Shown: positions 34,188 through 42,805 of the stretch, one piece after another | How the letters are laid out: every line of letters begins with the position of its first letter | Position numbering within the stretch: the stretch's first letter is position 1 | Assembly (NCBI RefSeq): GCF_013410945.1 | Contig: NZ_JACCCH010000001.1 | Coordinates: 496,001 to 560,000 of the forward strand | Reading direction: 5' to 3' | Origin: Leifsonia sp. AK011 | GTDB taxonomy: Bacteria > Actinomycetota > Actinomycetes > Actinomycetales > Microbacteriaceae | Length of the DNA: 64,000 nt | The notes under the pieces: model-generated | What the model saw: only the letters and a program-made list of their open reading frames with translations | Told to the model about the DNA's origin: nothing | Databases searched by the model: none | Position numbers and translations under genes: made by a program

Positions 34188-35489
34188 GTGACAGCCTTCG
34201 CCCTCTCCCCGGAGCAGCAGGCCGTCTTCGATCGCATCGAGACCACCCTCGACCACATCTTCGTCACGGGCCGTGCCGGCACGGGTAAGTCGACGCTGCT
34301 GAGCTACCTGTCGGAGAACTCCTCGAAGCAGATGGTCGTGTGTGCGCCGACCGGTGTCGCGGCGCTCAACGTGGGTGGCCAGACCATCCACTCGCTGTTC
34401 CGCCTGCCGATCGGGGTCATCGCCGACCACGACATCGACCAGACCGACGAACTGCGCCGCCTGCTGAACACGATCGAGACGCTCGTGATCGACGAGGTGT
34501 CGATGGTCAACGCGGATCTGCTCGACGCGATCGACCGCTCGCTGCGCCAGGCACGTGGGCGCAAGGATGAACCGTTCGGCGGGGTGCAGGTGATCCTGTT
34601 CGGCGACCCGTACCAGCTTGCCCCCGTGCCGGGCGAGGGCGACGAGCGCGCGTACTTCTCCGACCACTACCGCTCCCTGTGGTTCTTCGACGCCCGCGTG
34701 TGGGATGAGACGGACCTCACCATCTACGAGCTCGGGCAGATTCACCGCCAGTCCGACCGAGAGTTCACATGGATGCTCAACGCGGTGCGCCACGGACAGG
34801 TCACCGCCGAGATCGCGGGCCGCCTCAACGAGATGGGCGCGAGACCCGCACCGACGGATGGCGCGATCACTCTCGCCACCACCAATGGCACCGTGACTCG
34901 CATCAACGCCACCGAACTCGCGCGCCTGCCCGGGCGGGCGCTCACCGCTCGTGCGGAAGTCTCCGGGGAGTTCGGCGGTCGTGCCTACCCCGCGGATGAG
35001 GTGCTCGAGCTCAAGGTCGGCGCACGGGTGATGTTCCTGCGCAACGACACCCCGTGGGATGGCAGCGCACCGCGGTGGGTCAACGGGACAGTCGGCACCG
35101 TGCTCAAGATTGCCGACACCGTCTTCGTGGAGATCGACGGCGTGCGGCAGGAGGTGAAGCCGGCGATCTGGGAGAAGTTCCGCTACAGCTATTCGCCGCT
35201 CACGAAGTCCCTGCGCAAGGACATCGTCGCCGAGTTCACGCAGTTCCCGCTGCGGCTGGCATGGGCGGTCACCATCCACAAGTCGCAGGGCAAGAGCTAC
35301 GACCGCGCGATCATCGACCTCGGCGCCCGGTCGTTCGCGCCCGGTCAGACGTACGTGGCGCTGAGCCGCCTCACGGACCTCGAGGGGCTCTACATGACGC
35401 GCCCGCTGCGCCCGAGCGACATCATCGTCGACGAGAACGTGGTGCGCTTCATGGATCGGGTGACGGCGATCCCGGCGATCAAGGCGTAG
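34188..35489 (+). CDS. PIF1/RecD-like superfamily 1B DNA helicase
   Basis: 433 residues. Walker A in VTGRAGTGKSTLL (about residues 26-38), motif II VIDEVSMV, motif III VILFGDPYQLAPV, motif IV-like region and the C-terminal TIHKSQGKSYDR and YVALSRL motifs define a Pif1/RecD-type helicase that translocates 5' to 3' on single-stranded DNA. It is a stand-alone gene and short compared with RecD2. The cellular role is unproven; G-rich or branched DNA processing is plausible. Confidence 0.9.
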   Translation: MTAFALSPEQQAVFDRIETTLDHIFVTGRAGTGKSTLLSYLSENSSKQMVVCAPTGVAALNVGGQTIHSLFRLPIGVIADHDIDQTDELRRLLNTIETLVIDEVSMVNADLLDAIDRSLRQARGRKDEPFGGVQVILFGDPYQLAPVPGEGDERAYFSDHYRSLWFFDARVWDETDLTIYELGQIHRQSDREFTWMLNAVRHGQVTAEIAGRLNEMGARPAPTDGAITLATTNGTVTRINATELARLPGRALTARAEVSGEFGGRAYPADEVLELKVGARVMFLRNDTPWDGSAPRWVNGTVGTVLKIADTVFVEIDGVRQEVKPAIWEKFRYSYSPLTKSLRKDIVAEFTQFPLRLAWAVTIHKSQGKSYDRAIIDLGARSFAPGQTYVALSRLTDLEGLYMTRPLRPSDIIVDENVVRFMDRVTAIPAIKA

Positions 35490-35496
35490 TGCCGCC

Positions 35497-35649
35497 TCTG
35501 CTGGTTGACTAGGCCCGCGAAGCGGCCGTCATCGAAAGCCGGTGGGTTGAGTAGCCGCGGCGAAGCCCGGCGTTATCGAAACCTAACCACCGAGGTACTT
35601 CGGATGTGAGGTTTCGAGACGCGACCTTCGGTCGCTCCTCAACCAGCGG
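35497..35649. repeat. Cluster of dispersed REP-like elements
   Basis: Two forward copies (GGTTGACTAGG...ATCGAAAGCC and GGTTGAGTAG...TTATCGAAACC) and one inverted copy (GGTTTCGAGACGC...TCGCTCCTCAACC). The inverted copy can fold into a hairpin around ACCTTCGGT. Same family as 17689-17835. Lies between the helicase and the DUF2470 gene. Confidence 0.75.
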
Positions 35650-35674
35650 GCGGCGGTGCGGCCGAGCGAGTAGG

Positions 35675-35680
35675 TACCGT
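35675..35680 (+). promoter_or_regulatory. -10 element, leaderless start of the DUF2470 gene
   Basis: TACCGT, six bases before the GTG at 35687. Confidence 0.6.
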
Positions 35681-35686
35681 TAACCC

Positions 35687-35983
35687 GTGCCCACCTTCTC
35701 TGACGACGTCGTTGCTGCCGTGCTCCACCACATGAACGACGACCACAACGATGACAGCCAGCTCGTCGCGCGCGCCTTCGGAAACCCGGACGCGACGAAC
35801 GCGCGGATGACCACCCTCGACGACCTCGGCGGCACCTGGACGTACGAGGTGGACGGCGCCGAGCAGACTGTCACCGTGCCGTGGTCGAAGCCGATCAGCG
35901 AGCGCCCGGAGATCCGACGCGAGATCGTGTTCGTCTACCGGGCGGCGTGCGAGAAGCTCGGAATCGACTTCCGCGAGCACTGA
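35687..35983 (+). CDS. DUF2470-domain protein, heme-iron utilisation related
   Basis: 98 residues with the DUF2470 pattern (VLHHMNDDHNDDSQLVARAFG), which is found as the C-terminal domain of HugZ-like heme-utilisation proteins. Here it stands alone next to the heme oxygenase gene, so a role in heme binding or degradation is inferred. The H-x6-H layout could contact heme or iron. Confidence 0.8.
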   Translation: MPTFSDDVVAAVLHHMNDDHNDDSQLVARAFGNPDATNARMTTLDDLGGTWTYEVDGAEQTVTVPWSKPISERPEIRREIVFVYRAACEKLGIDFREH

Positions 35984-36050
35984 GCCGTGGAGGCCGCAGG
36001 GCCAGGTCAGAGGAACTCCCCAGCGCCCCGTGGCATCCCACCCGCTAAAC

Positions 36051-36069
36051 TGAGGGTTACCTAACCCGC
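36051..36069 (+). promoter_or_regulatory. DtxR/IdeR-type iron box
   Basis: Dyad GGGTTA CC TAACCC in the context TGAGGGTTACCTAACCCGC; it aligns with the DtxR consensus TTAGG...CTAAC. Sits 20 bases before the heme oxygenase start, so repression by iron is expected. Confidence 0.7.
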
Positions 36070-36089
36070 GCAGCCGTCAGGAGTACCCG

Positions 36090-36737
36090 GTGACCGTCAT
36101 TCCCTTCTCGCAGGCTCTCCGCGAGCGCACCTGGACCTCCCACGGCGACAGCGAGGGGGCGAGCTTCATGAAGGACCTCATGTCGGGCACGGGTTCGCGC
36201 GAGGACTACATCGCCCTCGTCGCCCAGCACTACTTCATCTACGAGGCCCTCGAGGCGGCCGCCGAGCAGTTCGCGGATGACACGCTCGCCTCGCCCTTCA
36301 TCTCCCCGAGTCTCACGCGCATGCCCGCACTCGAGCAGGACCTTGAGTTCCTCCTCGGTGCTGACTGGCGCAACCAGATCTCGCCGCTGCCCACCACGGA
36401 TCGCTACGTCAAGCGCATCAACGAGGTCGCAGCCGAGAACTGGGCCGGCGGCTTCGTCGCCCACCACTACACGCGCTACATGGGCGACCTCTCGGGCGGC
36501 CAGGCGATCGGGCGCCTCATGCAGCGCCACTTCGGCTTCGACACGAACGGTATCGGCTTCTACTTGTTCGACCAGATCGCGAGCCCCAAGGAGTTCAAGG
36601 AGACGTACCGCGACCAGCTCGACGCCGTCACCTGGAGCGACGAGGAGCGCGAGCGCGTCATCGACGAGGTGCTCGTGGCCTACCGCTTCAACACGGAGCT
36701 CTTCGAGGACCTGAGCGCCGCGAAGGCCGCCGCCTAG
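36090..36737 (+). CDS. hmuO: Biliverdin-producing heme oxygenase
   Basis: 215 residues, GTG start with CAGGAG upstream. H18 (WTSHGDSE) is the likely proximal heme ligand, and YMGDLSGGQAIGR near residue 131 is the distal-helix signature of HmuO-type oxygenases. It breaks heme into biliverdin, CO and iron; electrons come from an unidentified reductase. The upstream iron box suggests induction when iron is scarce. Confidence 0.94.
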   Translation: MTVIPFSQALRERTWTSHGDSEGASFMKDLMSGTGSREDYIALVAQHYFIYEALEAAAEQFADDTLASPFISPSLTRMPALEQDLEFLLGADWRNQISPLPTTDRYVKRINEVAAENWAGGFVAHHYTRYMGDLSGGQAIGRLMQRHFGFDTNGIGFYLFDQIASPKEFKETYRDQLDAVTWSDEERERVIDEVLVAYRFNTELFEDLSAAKAAA

Positions 36738-37418
36738 TTAAACAGCTTCGTGCGGGATCGGCGTATGCGCGATCGCGGCAGCGCGCGTGCGCGCGAGGTC
36801 GCCGGATGCCACGGCCTCGAGCAGTGCGCGGTGCACCTCGACCGTGTCCGGGCGCACTCCCGGCGCTGGCGCAGGGGACACCGCGTAGTCGGTGACAAGC
36901 ATCTCGATCGTGTCGAGGGACTCGATGTAGACGCGGGTCAGGAAGGCGTTGCCGCCGATGCGCGCGATCATCTTGTGGAGCCGGAAGATCTCGAGGGTCT
37001 CCTCCCGGCCCTTCGGTAGCGAGGCAATCACACTGAGCTGAGCCCTCAGCTGCTCGGCCTGGGCTGGCGTGCAGCGGCGCGCGGCCTCGACGGCGACAAG
37101 CACCTCGAGCTCGTCCCGCACGGCGACGACGTCGGCGAGTTCGGCCTGGGCGCCGGTCGTGCCGACGATGATGTTGCGCAGACGCAGCGGGGGAGCTGGC
37201 GCGCCCACGAAGACGCCCCCGCCGGGGCCGGGCTTGAGGGCGATGATCCCGCCGGACTGCAGGAGCCGCAGCGCCTCGTTGAGTGTTCCGGGTGAGACGG
37301 AGAAGCGGGCGGCGAGATCGGACTTCGTGCCCAGGGAGTCGCCGGCGGTCAGCCCGCTCCGCTCGATCTCCGATTCCAGCGCGAGCGCCACCGTCTCGGC
37401 CTTCGAACCGACTCGCAC
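36738..37418 (-). CDS. GntR-family regulator, FadR/FCD subfamily
   Basis: 226 residues from the GTG at 37418, chosen for AAAGGAG seven bases upstream. N-terminal winged helix (LGTKSDLAARFSVSPGTLNEALRLL), wing with GPGGGVFVG, then an all-alpha FCD domain with a metal-type set (EVHRALLEAVASGD near the C terminus). It is divergent from the FAH-family hydrolase gene; the 133-base gap has an ATAA-CGA-TTAT dyad repeated before the ABC transporter genes. Likely the repressor of the catabolic cluster. Confidence 0.9.
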   Translation of the reverse strand: MRVGSKAETVALALESEIERSGLTAGDSLGTKSDLAARFSVSPGTLNEALRLLQSGGIIALKPGPGGGVFVGAPAPPLRLRNIIVGTTGAQAELADVVAVRDELEVLVAVEAARRCTPAQAEQLRAQLSVIASLPKGREETLEIFRLHKMIARIGGNAFLTRVYIESLDTIEMLVTDYAVSPAPAPGVRPDTVEVHRALLEAVASGDLARTRAAAIAHTPIPHEAV

Positions 37419-37452
37419 CAGGTGTCTCCTTTGGTCACTTGACGTATAGATG

Positions 37453-37463
37453 ATAACGATTAT
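37453..37463 (+). promoter_or_regulatory. Candidate GntR operator, copy 1
   Basis: ATAACGATTAT, arms ATAA/TTAT. It is in the divergent GntR/FAH intergenic region; copy 2 is at 41220-41230. Confidence 0.6.
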
Positions 37464-37551
37464 GCTGAATTCGCACACCCCGACTTCACCCAACTTAGCG
37501 GGCGGTTTCGGAACAGCAACGCACGAACCCCTCAAAGGCGAAGGATGATCG

Positions 37552-38370
37552 ATGAAGCTCGGAACGGTCCGCACAGCGGATTCCTCCTCGGCATACTCGC
37601 TGCGGGACGGTGAGTACCGCTACCACGACGCCGTCGACGTCATGGCGCTGGTGGAGGCGGGCCCCTGGAAGCACGAGGATGGGCGCCCCGGTGCGGCACC
37701 GGACGCGGCATCCGTACTGCCTCCCGTGCTCAGCCCGCGCAAGATCATCTGCGCAGGCCTCAACTACACCGACCACGCGCTCGAGGTGGGCAAGGAGGCG
37801 CCGGCCGTGCCGACCCTCTTCGCGAAGGTGGCAACCACCCTGGTCGGCGCGAACGATCGCCTCGAACTGCCTGGTGTGAGCACCCGCATCGACTGGGAGG
37901 CCGAGCTCGCGATCGTGATCGGCAGCGAGATCCGGCACGCAACGCCGGAGACGGCGGCCGAGGCGATCCTCGGCTACACGGTGCTCAACGACATCAGCAT
38001 CCGCGATTGGCAGAACCGCACGAGCGAGTGGTTCCAGGGTAAGAACTTCGATCGAACGTGCCCCATCGGGCCGGATGTCACGACCCCCGACGAACTCGAC
38101 CTCGCGGCTGGTCTCGCCGTCACCTGCTCCGTCAACGGCGAGGTGATGCAGGCGGGAACCACGTCGGACATGATCTTCACCCCGGTCGATCTCGTCGTCT
38201 ACATCACGCAGTTCCTGACGCTCCAGCCGGGCGACGTCATCGCGACCGGGACACCCGCAGGCGTAGGGTTCTCGCGCAAGCCGCCGATCTTCCTCACGCC
38301 AGGAGATGTCGTCTCGACGTCGATCGCGGGGATCGGCGAACTGCACAACGTGTGCGTCGCCGCGGACTGA
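37552..38370 (+). CDS. Fumarylacetoacetate hydrolase family protein
   Basis: 272 residues. FAH-family metal site residues are visible (WEAELAIVIG for E..E, then the active-site run ISIRDWQNRTSEWFQGKNFD and TGTPAGVG). KPPIFLTPGD near the C terminus is most like 2,4-diketo-3-deoxy-sugar-acid hydrolases and acylpyruvases, which cleave C-C bonds next to a 1,3-dicarbonyl. With the SDR gene behind it, a non-phosphorylative fucose/rhamnose-type end pathway is plausible but unproven. Confidence 0.88.
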   Translation: MKLGTVRTADSSSAYSLRDGEYRYHDAVDVMALVEAGPWKHEDGRPGAAPDAASVLPPVLSPRKIICAGLNYTDHALEVGKEAPAVPTLFAKVATTLVGANDRLELPGVSTRIDWEAELAIVIGSEIRHATPETAAEAILGYTVLNDISIRDWQNRTSEWFQGKNFDRTCPIGPDVTTPDELDLAAGLAVTCSVNGEVMQAGTTSDMIFTPVDLVVYITQFLTLQPGDVIATGTPAGVGFSRKPPIFLTPGDVVSTSIAGIGELHNVCVAAD

Positions 38371-38395
38371 AACGCACATGATCGAGGAGGATCAC

Positions 38396-39175
38396 ATGGC
38401 TATCGAATCGAACGACGCACGAGTTGCCATCGTCACTGGCGGGGCGGGCAGCATCGGTTCGGCGATCGTGCGCGAGTTGGCGGCGGCCGGCTACCTGGTG
38501 TGTGTCGCAGATCTGTCCGCCGAGGCATGCGACCGTGTCGTGGCCGAGGTTCCCGGCTCGTTCGCGTTCGTCGGGGATCTGTCGGACTCGGCGGTCGTCG
38601 AGCAACTCGTGCGCACAGCCGCGAGCCGCGGGCAGTTGGCTGGACTCGTGAACTCCGTGGGCATCTCGCCCAAGAACGACGGCCGCAAGTTCATGTTCGA
38701 GGACATCGACGACGCAGCATGGGAGCAGATCTTCGCGGTCAACTTCTTCGGGCCCGTGCGCGTGACGCGTGCGGCGCTCGCCCACATGCCCGACAACGCG
38801 GGCGCCGCCATCGTCAACATCTCGTCGATCACCGCGCGCATGGGAACGGGCGGACCGGTGGATGCCACCTTCGCACCGACTCTCCCGTCGTCCTCCCACT
38901 ACGCCGCAACGAAGGCAGGCATCGCCAACCTCACGCGCTCGCTCTCGCGGGAACTCGCGCCCCGCGGTATCCGCGTCAATGCGGTCGCGCCGGGCTTCAT
39001 CGCGACGGCGATGACCGCGAGCACGGCGGGTGCCGACGCCATCATCGAGCAGGTACCGCTCGGCAGAGCCGGTACGCCGGAGGATGTCGCGGCCGTCGTT
39101 GCATTCCTGTTGAGCCCCGCGGCAGGTTACGTGACAGGCACGACGGTGACCGTCGACGGCGGGATGCTCTCATGA
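38396..39175 (+). CDS. SDR-family oxidoreductase
   Basis: 259 residues. Rossmann motif TGGAGSIG (about 15-22), NSVGI, catalytic Ser in NISSIT and YAATKAG (Y-x3-K), and the C-terminal VTVDGG of classical SDRs. The ATG at 38396 has GAGGAGG five bases upstream. Overlaps the next gene by four bases. Substrate is probably a keto or hydroxy sugar acid, given the cluster. Confidence 0.9.
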   Translation: MAIESNDARVAIVTGGAGSIGSAIVRELAAAGYLVCVADLSAEACDRVVAEVPGSFAFVGDLSDSAVVEQLVRTAASRGQLAGLVNSVGISPKNDGRKFMFEDIDDAAWEQIFAVNFFGPVRVTRAALAHMPDNAGAAIVNISSITARMGTGGPVDATFAPTLPSSSHYAATKAGIANLTRSLSRELAPRGIRVNAVAPGFIATAMTASTAGADAIIEQVPLGRAGTPEDVAAVVAFLLSPAAGYVTGTTVTVDGGMLS

Positions 39176-39987
39176 CCCTGGTGATGGTGGGCGTCGGGGC
39201 GATGGGCTCGGCGATGGGCGCACGTCTCATCGAACGCGGCCATGTGGTGGTGGGTGTCGATCCTTTTCTCGCGCCTGTGGGGTCGGCCGGAACGAGCGTG
39301 GACGGCGTTCTGGTGCTGCACTCGCTGGCCGCGATCAAGGGCCAGGGCACGCGACCTTCCGAGGTGCTTGTCTTCGTGCGCCTCTACGACCAGGTCGTCT
39401 CGGTGCTCGAGGATCTCGCGGCAGACCCGTGGTTCGACGGCGTGCCAGTCTCGGTACTGAGCACGCTGAGGCCATCGGATGCCCGTGCCCTCGCCGACCG
39501 GTTCGCCACGACCCGCCCGCTCACCGAGGCTCCGGTGTCCGGTGGAGTGCTCGGCGCACGCACCGGGACCATGACCGTGCTCCTCGCCGGCGCCCCGGTC
39601 TCCTGGCTCGAGGATGCCGCGACCACGGTGTTCCGCTTCGAGGGGTACGGCCTGCCAGCGGCCGCAAAGCTCCTCAACAACGCGCTCGGTGCCGCCAACG
39701 CCCACGCCCTGACCGCCACAATAGAGCAGGCGGCGGGGCTGGGGCTGGATCCCGCGCAGATGCTGGATGTCGTTCGTGTCTCCAGCGGGGGCGGCTGGAT
39801 GGCCGACCACTTCGAGGACTTCCCCGTCGATCTGTTGTGGAAGGACTTCGGCCTTCTGCACGACGACTACTCCGTCGCCTTCCCGTCGACGACCATTGAT
39901 TCAGACCTCATGGGTGCCGTCGCCGCCGCGCGACACCGCACCGCCACCGAACGATCCACCACAGGCAACGACGCCGCAGAAAGGTAA
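39172..39987 (+). CDS. NAD(P)-binding beta-hydroxyacid dehydrogenase family protein
   Basis: 271 residues. N-terminal nucleotide-binding loop MVGVGAMGSAMG, the substrate-loop SGGVLGARTGTMTVLLAG and the catalytic Lys region GLPAAAKLLNNALGAANAHAL (K-x3-N) match 3-hydroxyisobutyrate / tartronate semialdehyde reductase relatives. The ATG overlaps the SDR stop. Reaction not defined; reduction or oxidation of a small hydroxy acid in the same route is likely. Confidence 0.88.
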   Translation: MTLVMVGVGAMGSAMGARLIERGHVVVGVDPFLAPVGSAGTSVDGVLVLHSLAAIKGQGTRPSEVLVFVRLYDQVVSVLEDLAADPWFDGVPVSVLSTLRPSDARALADRFATTRPLTEAPVSGGVLGARTGTMTVLLAGAPVSWLEDAATTVFRFEGYGLPAAAKLLNNALGAANAHALTATIEQAAGLGLDPAQMLDVVRVSSGGGWMADHFEDFPVDLLWKDFGLLHDDYSVAFPSTTIDSDLMGAVAAARHRTATERSTTGNDAAER

Positions 39988-39990
39988 CCG

Positions 39991-40788
39991 ATGGTTCTCT
40001 CCGCACCCAACACAGGCACGGCCGAAGCACTCTGGGCACTCGACCACGGTTCGCTCACCTACGACGCGAGCCTCGTCGTTCTCGGCGGCTCCGGCGTGAG
40101 CGTGCATCCGATCACATCGTTCCTCATCAAGCACGAGCGCGGTCTCGTGCTCTTCGACACGGGACTTGACCCCGTCGCCGCGGATCGTCAGGTGGAGGAG
40201 TACGGCGAGCTCGCCTCGGTCTTCGACATGCGCTTCTCCGCGGAGAACCGCGTCGATCGCCAGATCGAGAAGATGGGCTTTTCGCCGAGCGACGTCACCC
40301 ACGTCGTCGTCTCGCACGCTCACTTCGACCACACCGGGGGGCTCAAGCTGTTCCCCAACGCCAAGCTCTACATGGGTCTCGCCGACCTGCGTTTCGTGTT
40401 CTGGCCGGATGGCGGTGCCGCGGGTTCGTGCCGATGGCCCGACATCGAGGCCACCCGTGACTTCCGCTGGAACCCCGTCGTGGGCGACTACGACCTGTTC
40501 GGTGACGGCAGCATCGTGATGCTCTCCCTGCCGGGCCACACTCCGGGCAACTCCGGGCTGCTGGTTCAGCTCCCGGGAGAAACTCTCCTGCTGACGGGCG
40601 ACACCGTGCACCTGCGCGAGAACATCGAGTGGACGATGCCGATGGGCGGCGACCACAACACCTCGCAGGCGACCGATTCGATCCGTCGCCTCCAGCAGAT
40701 TCGCGACGCCTATGACGCGAAGGTCTGGATTGCGCACGACAACCGGGACTGGGTCGCCTTCGGCGGCGCAGGACGATACGGGGCCTGA
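39991..40788 (+). CDS. Metallo-beta-lactamase-fold hydrolase (AHL-lactonase-like)
   Basis: 265 residues with the metal motif SHAHFDH, further ligands in LPGHTPG, TGDTVH and the C-terminal AHD, so a two-metal site is complete. It resembles the N-acyl homoserine lactonase family. In this catabolic setting hydrolysis of a sugar lactone is an equally good guess. Follows the preceding gene after three bases. Confidence 0.87.
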   Translation: MVLSAPNTGTAEALWALDHGSLTYDASLVVLGGSGVSVHPITSFLIKHERGLVLFDTGLDPVAADRQVEEYGELASVFDMRFSAENRVDRQIEKMGFSPSDVTHVVVSHAHFDHTGGLKLFPNAKLYMGLADLRFVFWPDGGAAGSCRWPDIEATRDFRWNPVVGDYDLFGDGSIVMLSLPGHTPGNSGLLVQLPGETLLLTGDTVHLRENIEWTMPMGGDHNTSQATDSIRRLQQIRDAYDAKVWIAHDNRDWVAFGGAGRYGA

Positions 40789-40789
40789 G

Positions 40790-41176
40790 GTGGGTGGCAT
40801 CCTCGTCGATTACCGCTGCGGTGCCTGTGGTCTCGTTGCCGAGCAAAGGGTGCAGCATCCCGCGGCGTCGTCCGTCGACTGCACGCGGTGCGGCGCTGAG
40901 GCGCGGCGGGTGTACAGCTTCCGGCTGGGAGCGAGCAAGCCGGCGGATGCCACGACCGCAAGCAGCTCGTCTGGCCATGGCCACGACCACCCCGACGGCC
41001 TGGGCACCTGCGGTCTCCTGCCGACGGCCGCCCGCGCACTGACCGCGCGACTCTCCGGTGACGAGCGCGGCCTGGAGCGTGAGTTCCGAGCGCAGGAGCG
41101 AATGATCTCCGAGGGGACTCTCACGCCCTCCGCCGGTGTGCACGGCGTTGCCGTATCGCCCCCGACTGCGGCCTAG
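40790..41176 (+). CDS. FmdB-type zinc-ribbon protein
   Basis: 128 residues from the GTG at 40790, one base after the previous stop codon. The N-terminal zinc ribbon has two cysteine pairs (YRCGACG and DCTRCG), followed by a His-rich stretch (GHGHDHPDG). The C-terminal half is helical and unassigned. Last gene of the first part of the cluster. Family function is unclear. Confidence 0.8.
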   Translation: MGGILVDYRCGACGLVAEQRVQHPAASSVDCTRCGAEARRVYSFRLGASKPADATTASSSSGHGHDHPDGLGTCGLLPTAARALTARLSGDERGLEREFRAQERMISEGTLTPSAGVHGVAVSPPTAA

Positions 41177-41214
41177 AGCCGCCCACTCCGCCATCTTCCG
41201 ACGATCGAGCCTAT

Positions 41215-41244
41215 TGATCATAACGGTTATAGTCATTATGATCA
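41215..41244 (+). promoter_or_regulatory. Candidate GntR operator, copy 2 within a 30-base palindrome
   Basis: Perfect nine-base outer arms TGATCATAA (41215-41223) and TTATGATCA (41236-41244) with ATAACGGTTAT (41220-41230) inside. It lies 44 bases before the ABC transporter ATPase gene. Confidence 0.65.
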
Positions 41245-41287
41245 GAACGACGGGTCAGGCCCGCCATGCACTTCAACGGTGAGGAAC

Positions 41288-42805
41288 ATGAACGCAACGG
41301 TTGACACCCCGCAGGCCGACGCCCTGCTCGTCGTCGACGCCGTCTCCAAGCGGTTCGACGCCACGCAGGCCCTCGACGGCGTGAGCATCACCATCTCCGC
41401 GGGCGAGACCGTCGGGCTCATCGGGCGCAACGGGGCGGGCAAGTCGACTCTGGTCGCGGCGCTCACCGGTCTGATCGAACCCGACGGTGGTGACATCCGC
41501 ATCGCCGGGCATCGCATCGGCGAGGAGGGCGCTCGCGGCGTCATCTCCTGTCTGTACCAGCACAGCACCCTCATCCCGTCCCTGAGCGTCACCGAGAACC
41601 TGTTCATCGATCGCATCGCGAACATCGGCGGCGGTCTGATCGCGTGGCGCAAGGCCCACGCGGATGCACGGGCGTCGCTGCTCGAGTGGGGCGTCGACCT
41701 CGATCCACGGATGCGAGTGGAGGACCTCACCCTCGAAGAGCGGCAGTCCGTCGAACTCGCGCGAGCACTCTCCCGCGGTAGTCGGCTCATCATCCTCGAC
41801 GAGCCGACCGCGCAGCTCGACTCCCACCAGACCGCGCGACTCCACGAGCGCATTCACCAGCTGCAGGAGCGAGGGGTCAGCTTCCTGTACATCTCGCACT
41901 TCCTTCCCGAGGTCTTCGAGGTGTGCGACCGCGCGGTCGTGTTCCGCGATGGGCGCGCCGTGCTCACGGCCGAGGTATCCGAACTCGACGAGCCCACCAT
42001 CATCCGTGCGATGTCCGGAACGACGGATGGCGCAGTGGCGCAGCATCCGCGCGGTAACCCCGCACTCACCTCCGCCTCGGAGCCGGTGCTCCGCGTCGAG
42101 GCGCTCACGCTCGACGGACGCTTCGGGCCCGTCTCCTTCGAGGCGCGCCCGGGCCAGGTCGTTGGACTGGCGGGGTCCTTGCGTTCGGGAGCCACCGAGG
42201 TGGGCCGCGTGCTCTCCGGCCTCCTCGTTCCCACCTCCGGCAGGGTCACCGTGCGAGGTGACGCCGTGGTGGCGGGATCCGTTCGCAGGAGCCTCGCCTC
42301 TGGCATCAGCTCCGTTCCGCAGGATCGGCTTCGCGAGGGTCTGTTCCCGGAGCTCGGCGTTGACGAGAACGTGACCGCGACCACCCCGGGCAAGCTCGGT
42401 CGATTCGGATTCGTGAGCCCACGTGCACGGGGGGAGGCCGCCGACCGCATCATCGCCGACTTCGGGGTCAAGACCGAGTCGCGCGAAACGGCGATTGGAA
42501 GCCTCAGCGGCGGCAACCAGCAGAAGGCCCTCTTCGGGCGGGCGTTCGAGTCGCAGCCCTCCGTGCTCGTGCTCGACACCCCCACCGCGGGAGTCGACAT
42601 CGTGTCGACGGGGGCGATCTTCGATCGGCTCGAGCTCGCGGCATCCGAGGGTCTGGCCACAGTCATCGCATCGAACACGCTGACCGAACTGCGGGCGTGC
42701 GACATCGTGCACGTCATGTTCGACGGGCGCATCATCCGCACGTTCGATCAGGGATGGAGCAGCGAAGACATGATCGCGGCAATCGAAGGAGTCACAGAAT
42801 CATGA
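41288..42805 (+). CDS. Sugar ABC transporter ATP-binding protein, ribose type (two ABC domains)
   Basis: 505 residues, two fused nucleotide-binding domains. Domain 1 has Walker A GRNGAGKST, and Walker B LIILDEP preceded by LTLEERQSVELARALS in place of LSGGQ. Domain 2 lacks a canonical Walker A (LAGSLRSGATEVG) but has LSGGNQQKA and Walker B-like VLDTP, as usual in RbsA. The ATG at 41288 has GAGGA five bases upstream. It powers import with the permease and binding lipoprotein that follow. Confidence 0.93.
   Translation: MNATVDTPQADALLVVDAVSKRFDATQALDGVSITISAGETVGLIGRNGAGKSTLVAALTGLIEPDGGDIRIAGHRIGEEGARGVISCLYQHSTLIPSLSVTENLFIDRIANIGGGLIAWRKAHADARASLLEWGVDLDPRMRVEDLTLEERQSVELARALSRGSRLIILDEPTAQLDSHQTARLHERIHQLQERGVSFLYISHFLPEVFEVCDRAVVFRDGRAVLTAEVSELDEPTIIRAMSGTTDGAVAQHPRGNPALTSASEPVLRVEALTLDGRFGPVSFEARPGQVVGLAGSLRSGATEVGRVLSGLLVPTSGRVTVRGDAVVAGSVRRSLASGISSVPQDRLREGLFPELGVDENVTATTPGKLGRFGFVSPRARGEAADRIIADFGVKTESRETAIGSLSGGNQQKALFGRAFESQPSVLVLDTPTAGVDIVSTGAIFDRLELAASEGLATVIASNTLTELRACDIVHVMFDGRIIRTFDQGWSSEDMIAAIEGVTES

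Noticed and set aside
36738-37574. Longer N-terminal extension of the GntR gene up to 37574
   Set aside because: It would read through the operator and start inside the FAH gene's leader; the GTG at 37418 has a good ribosome site.
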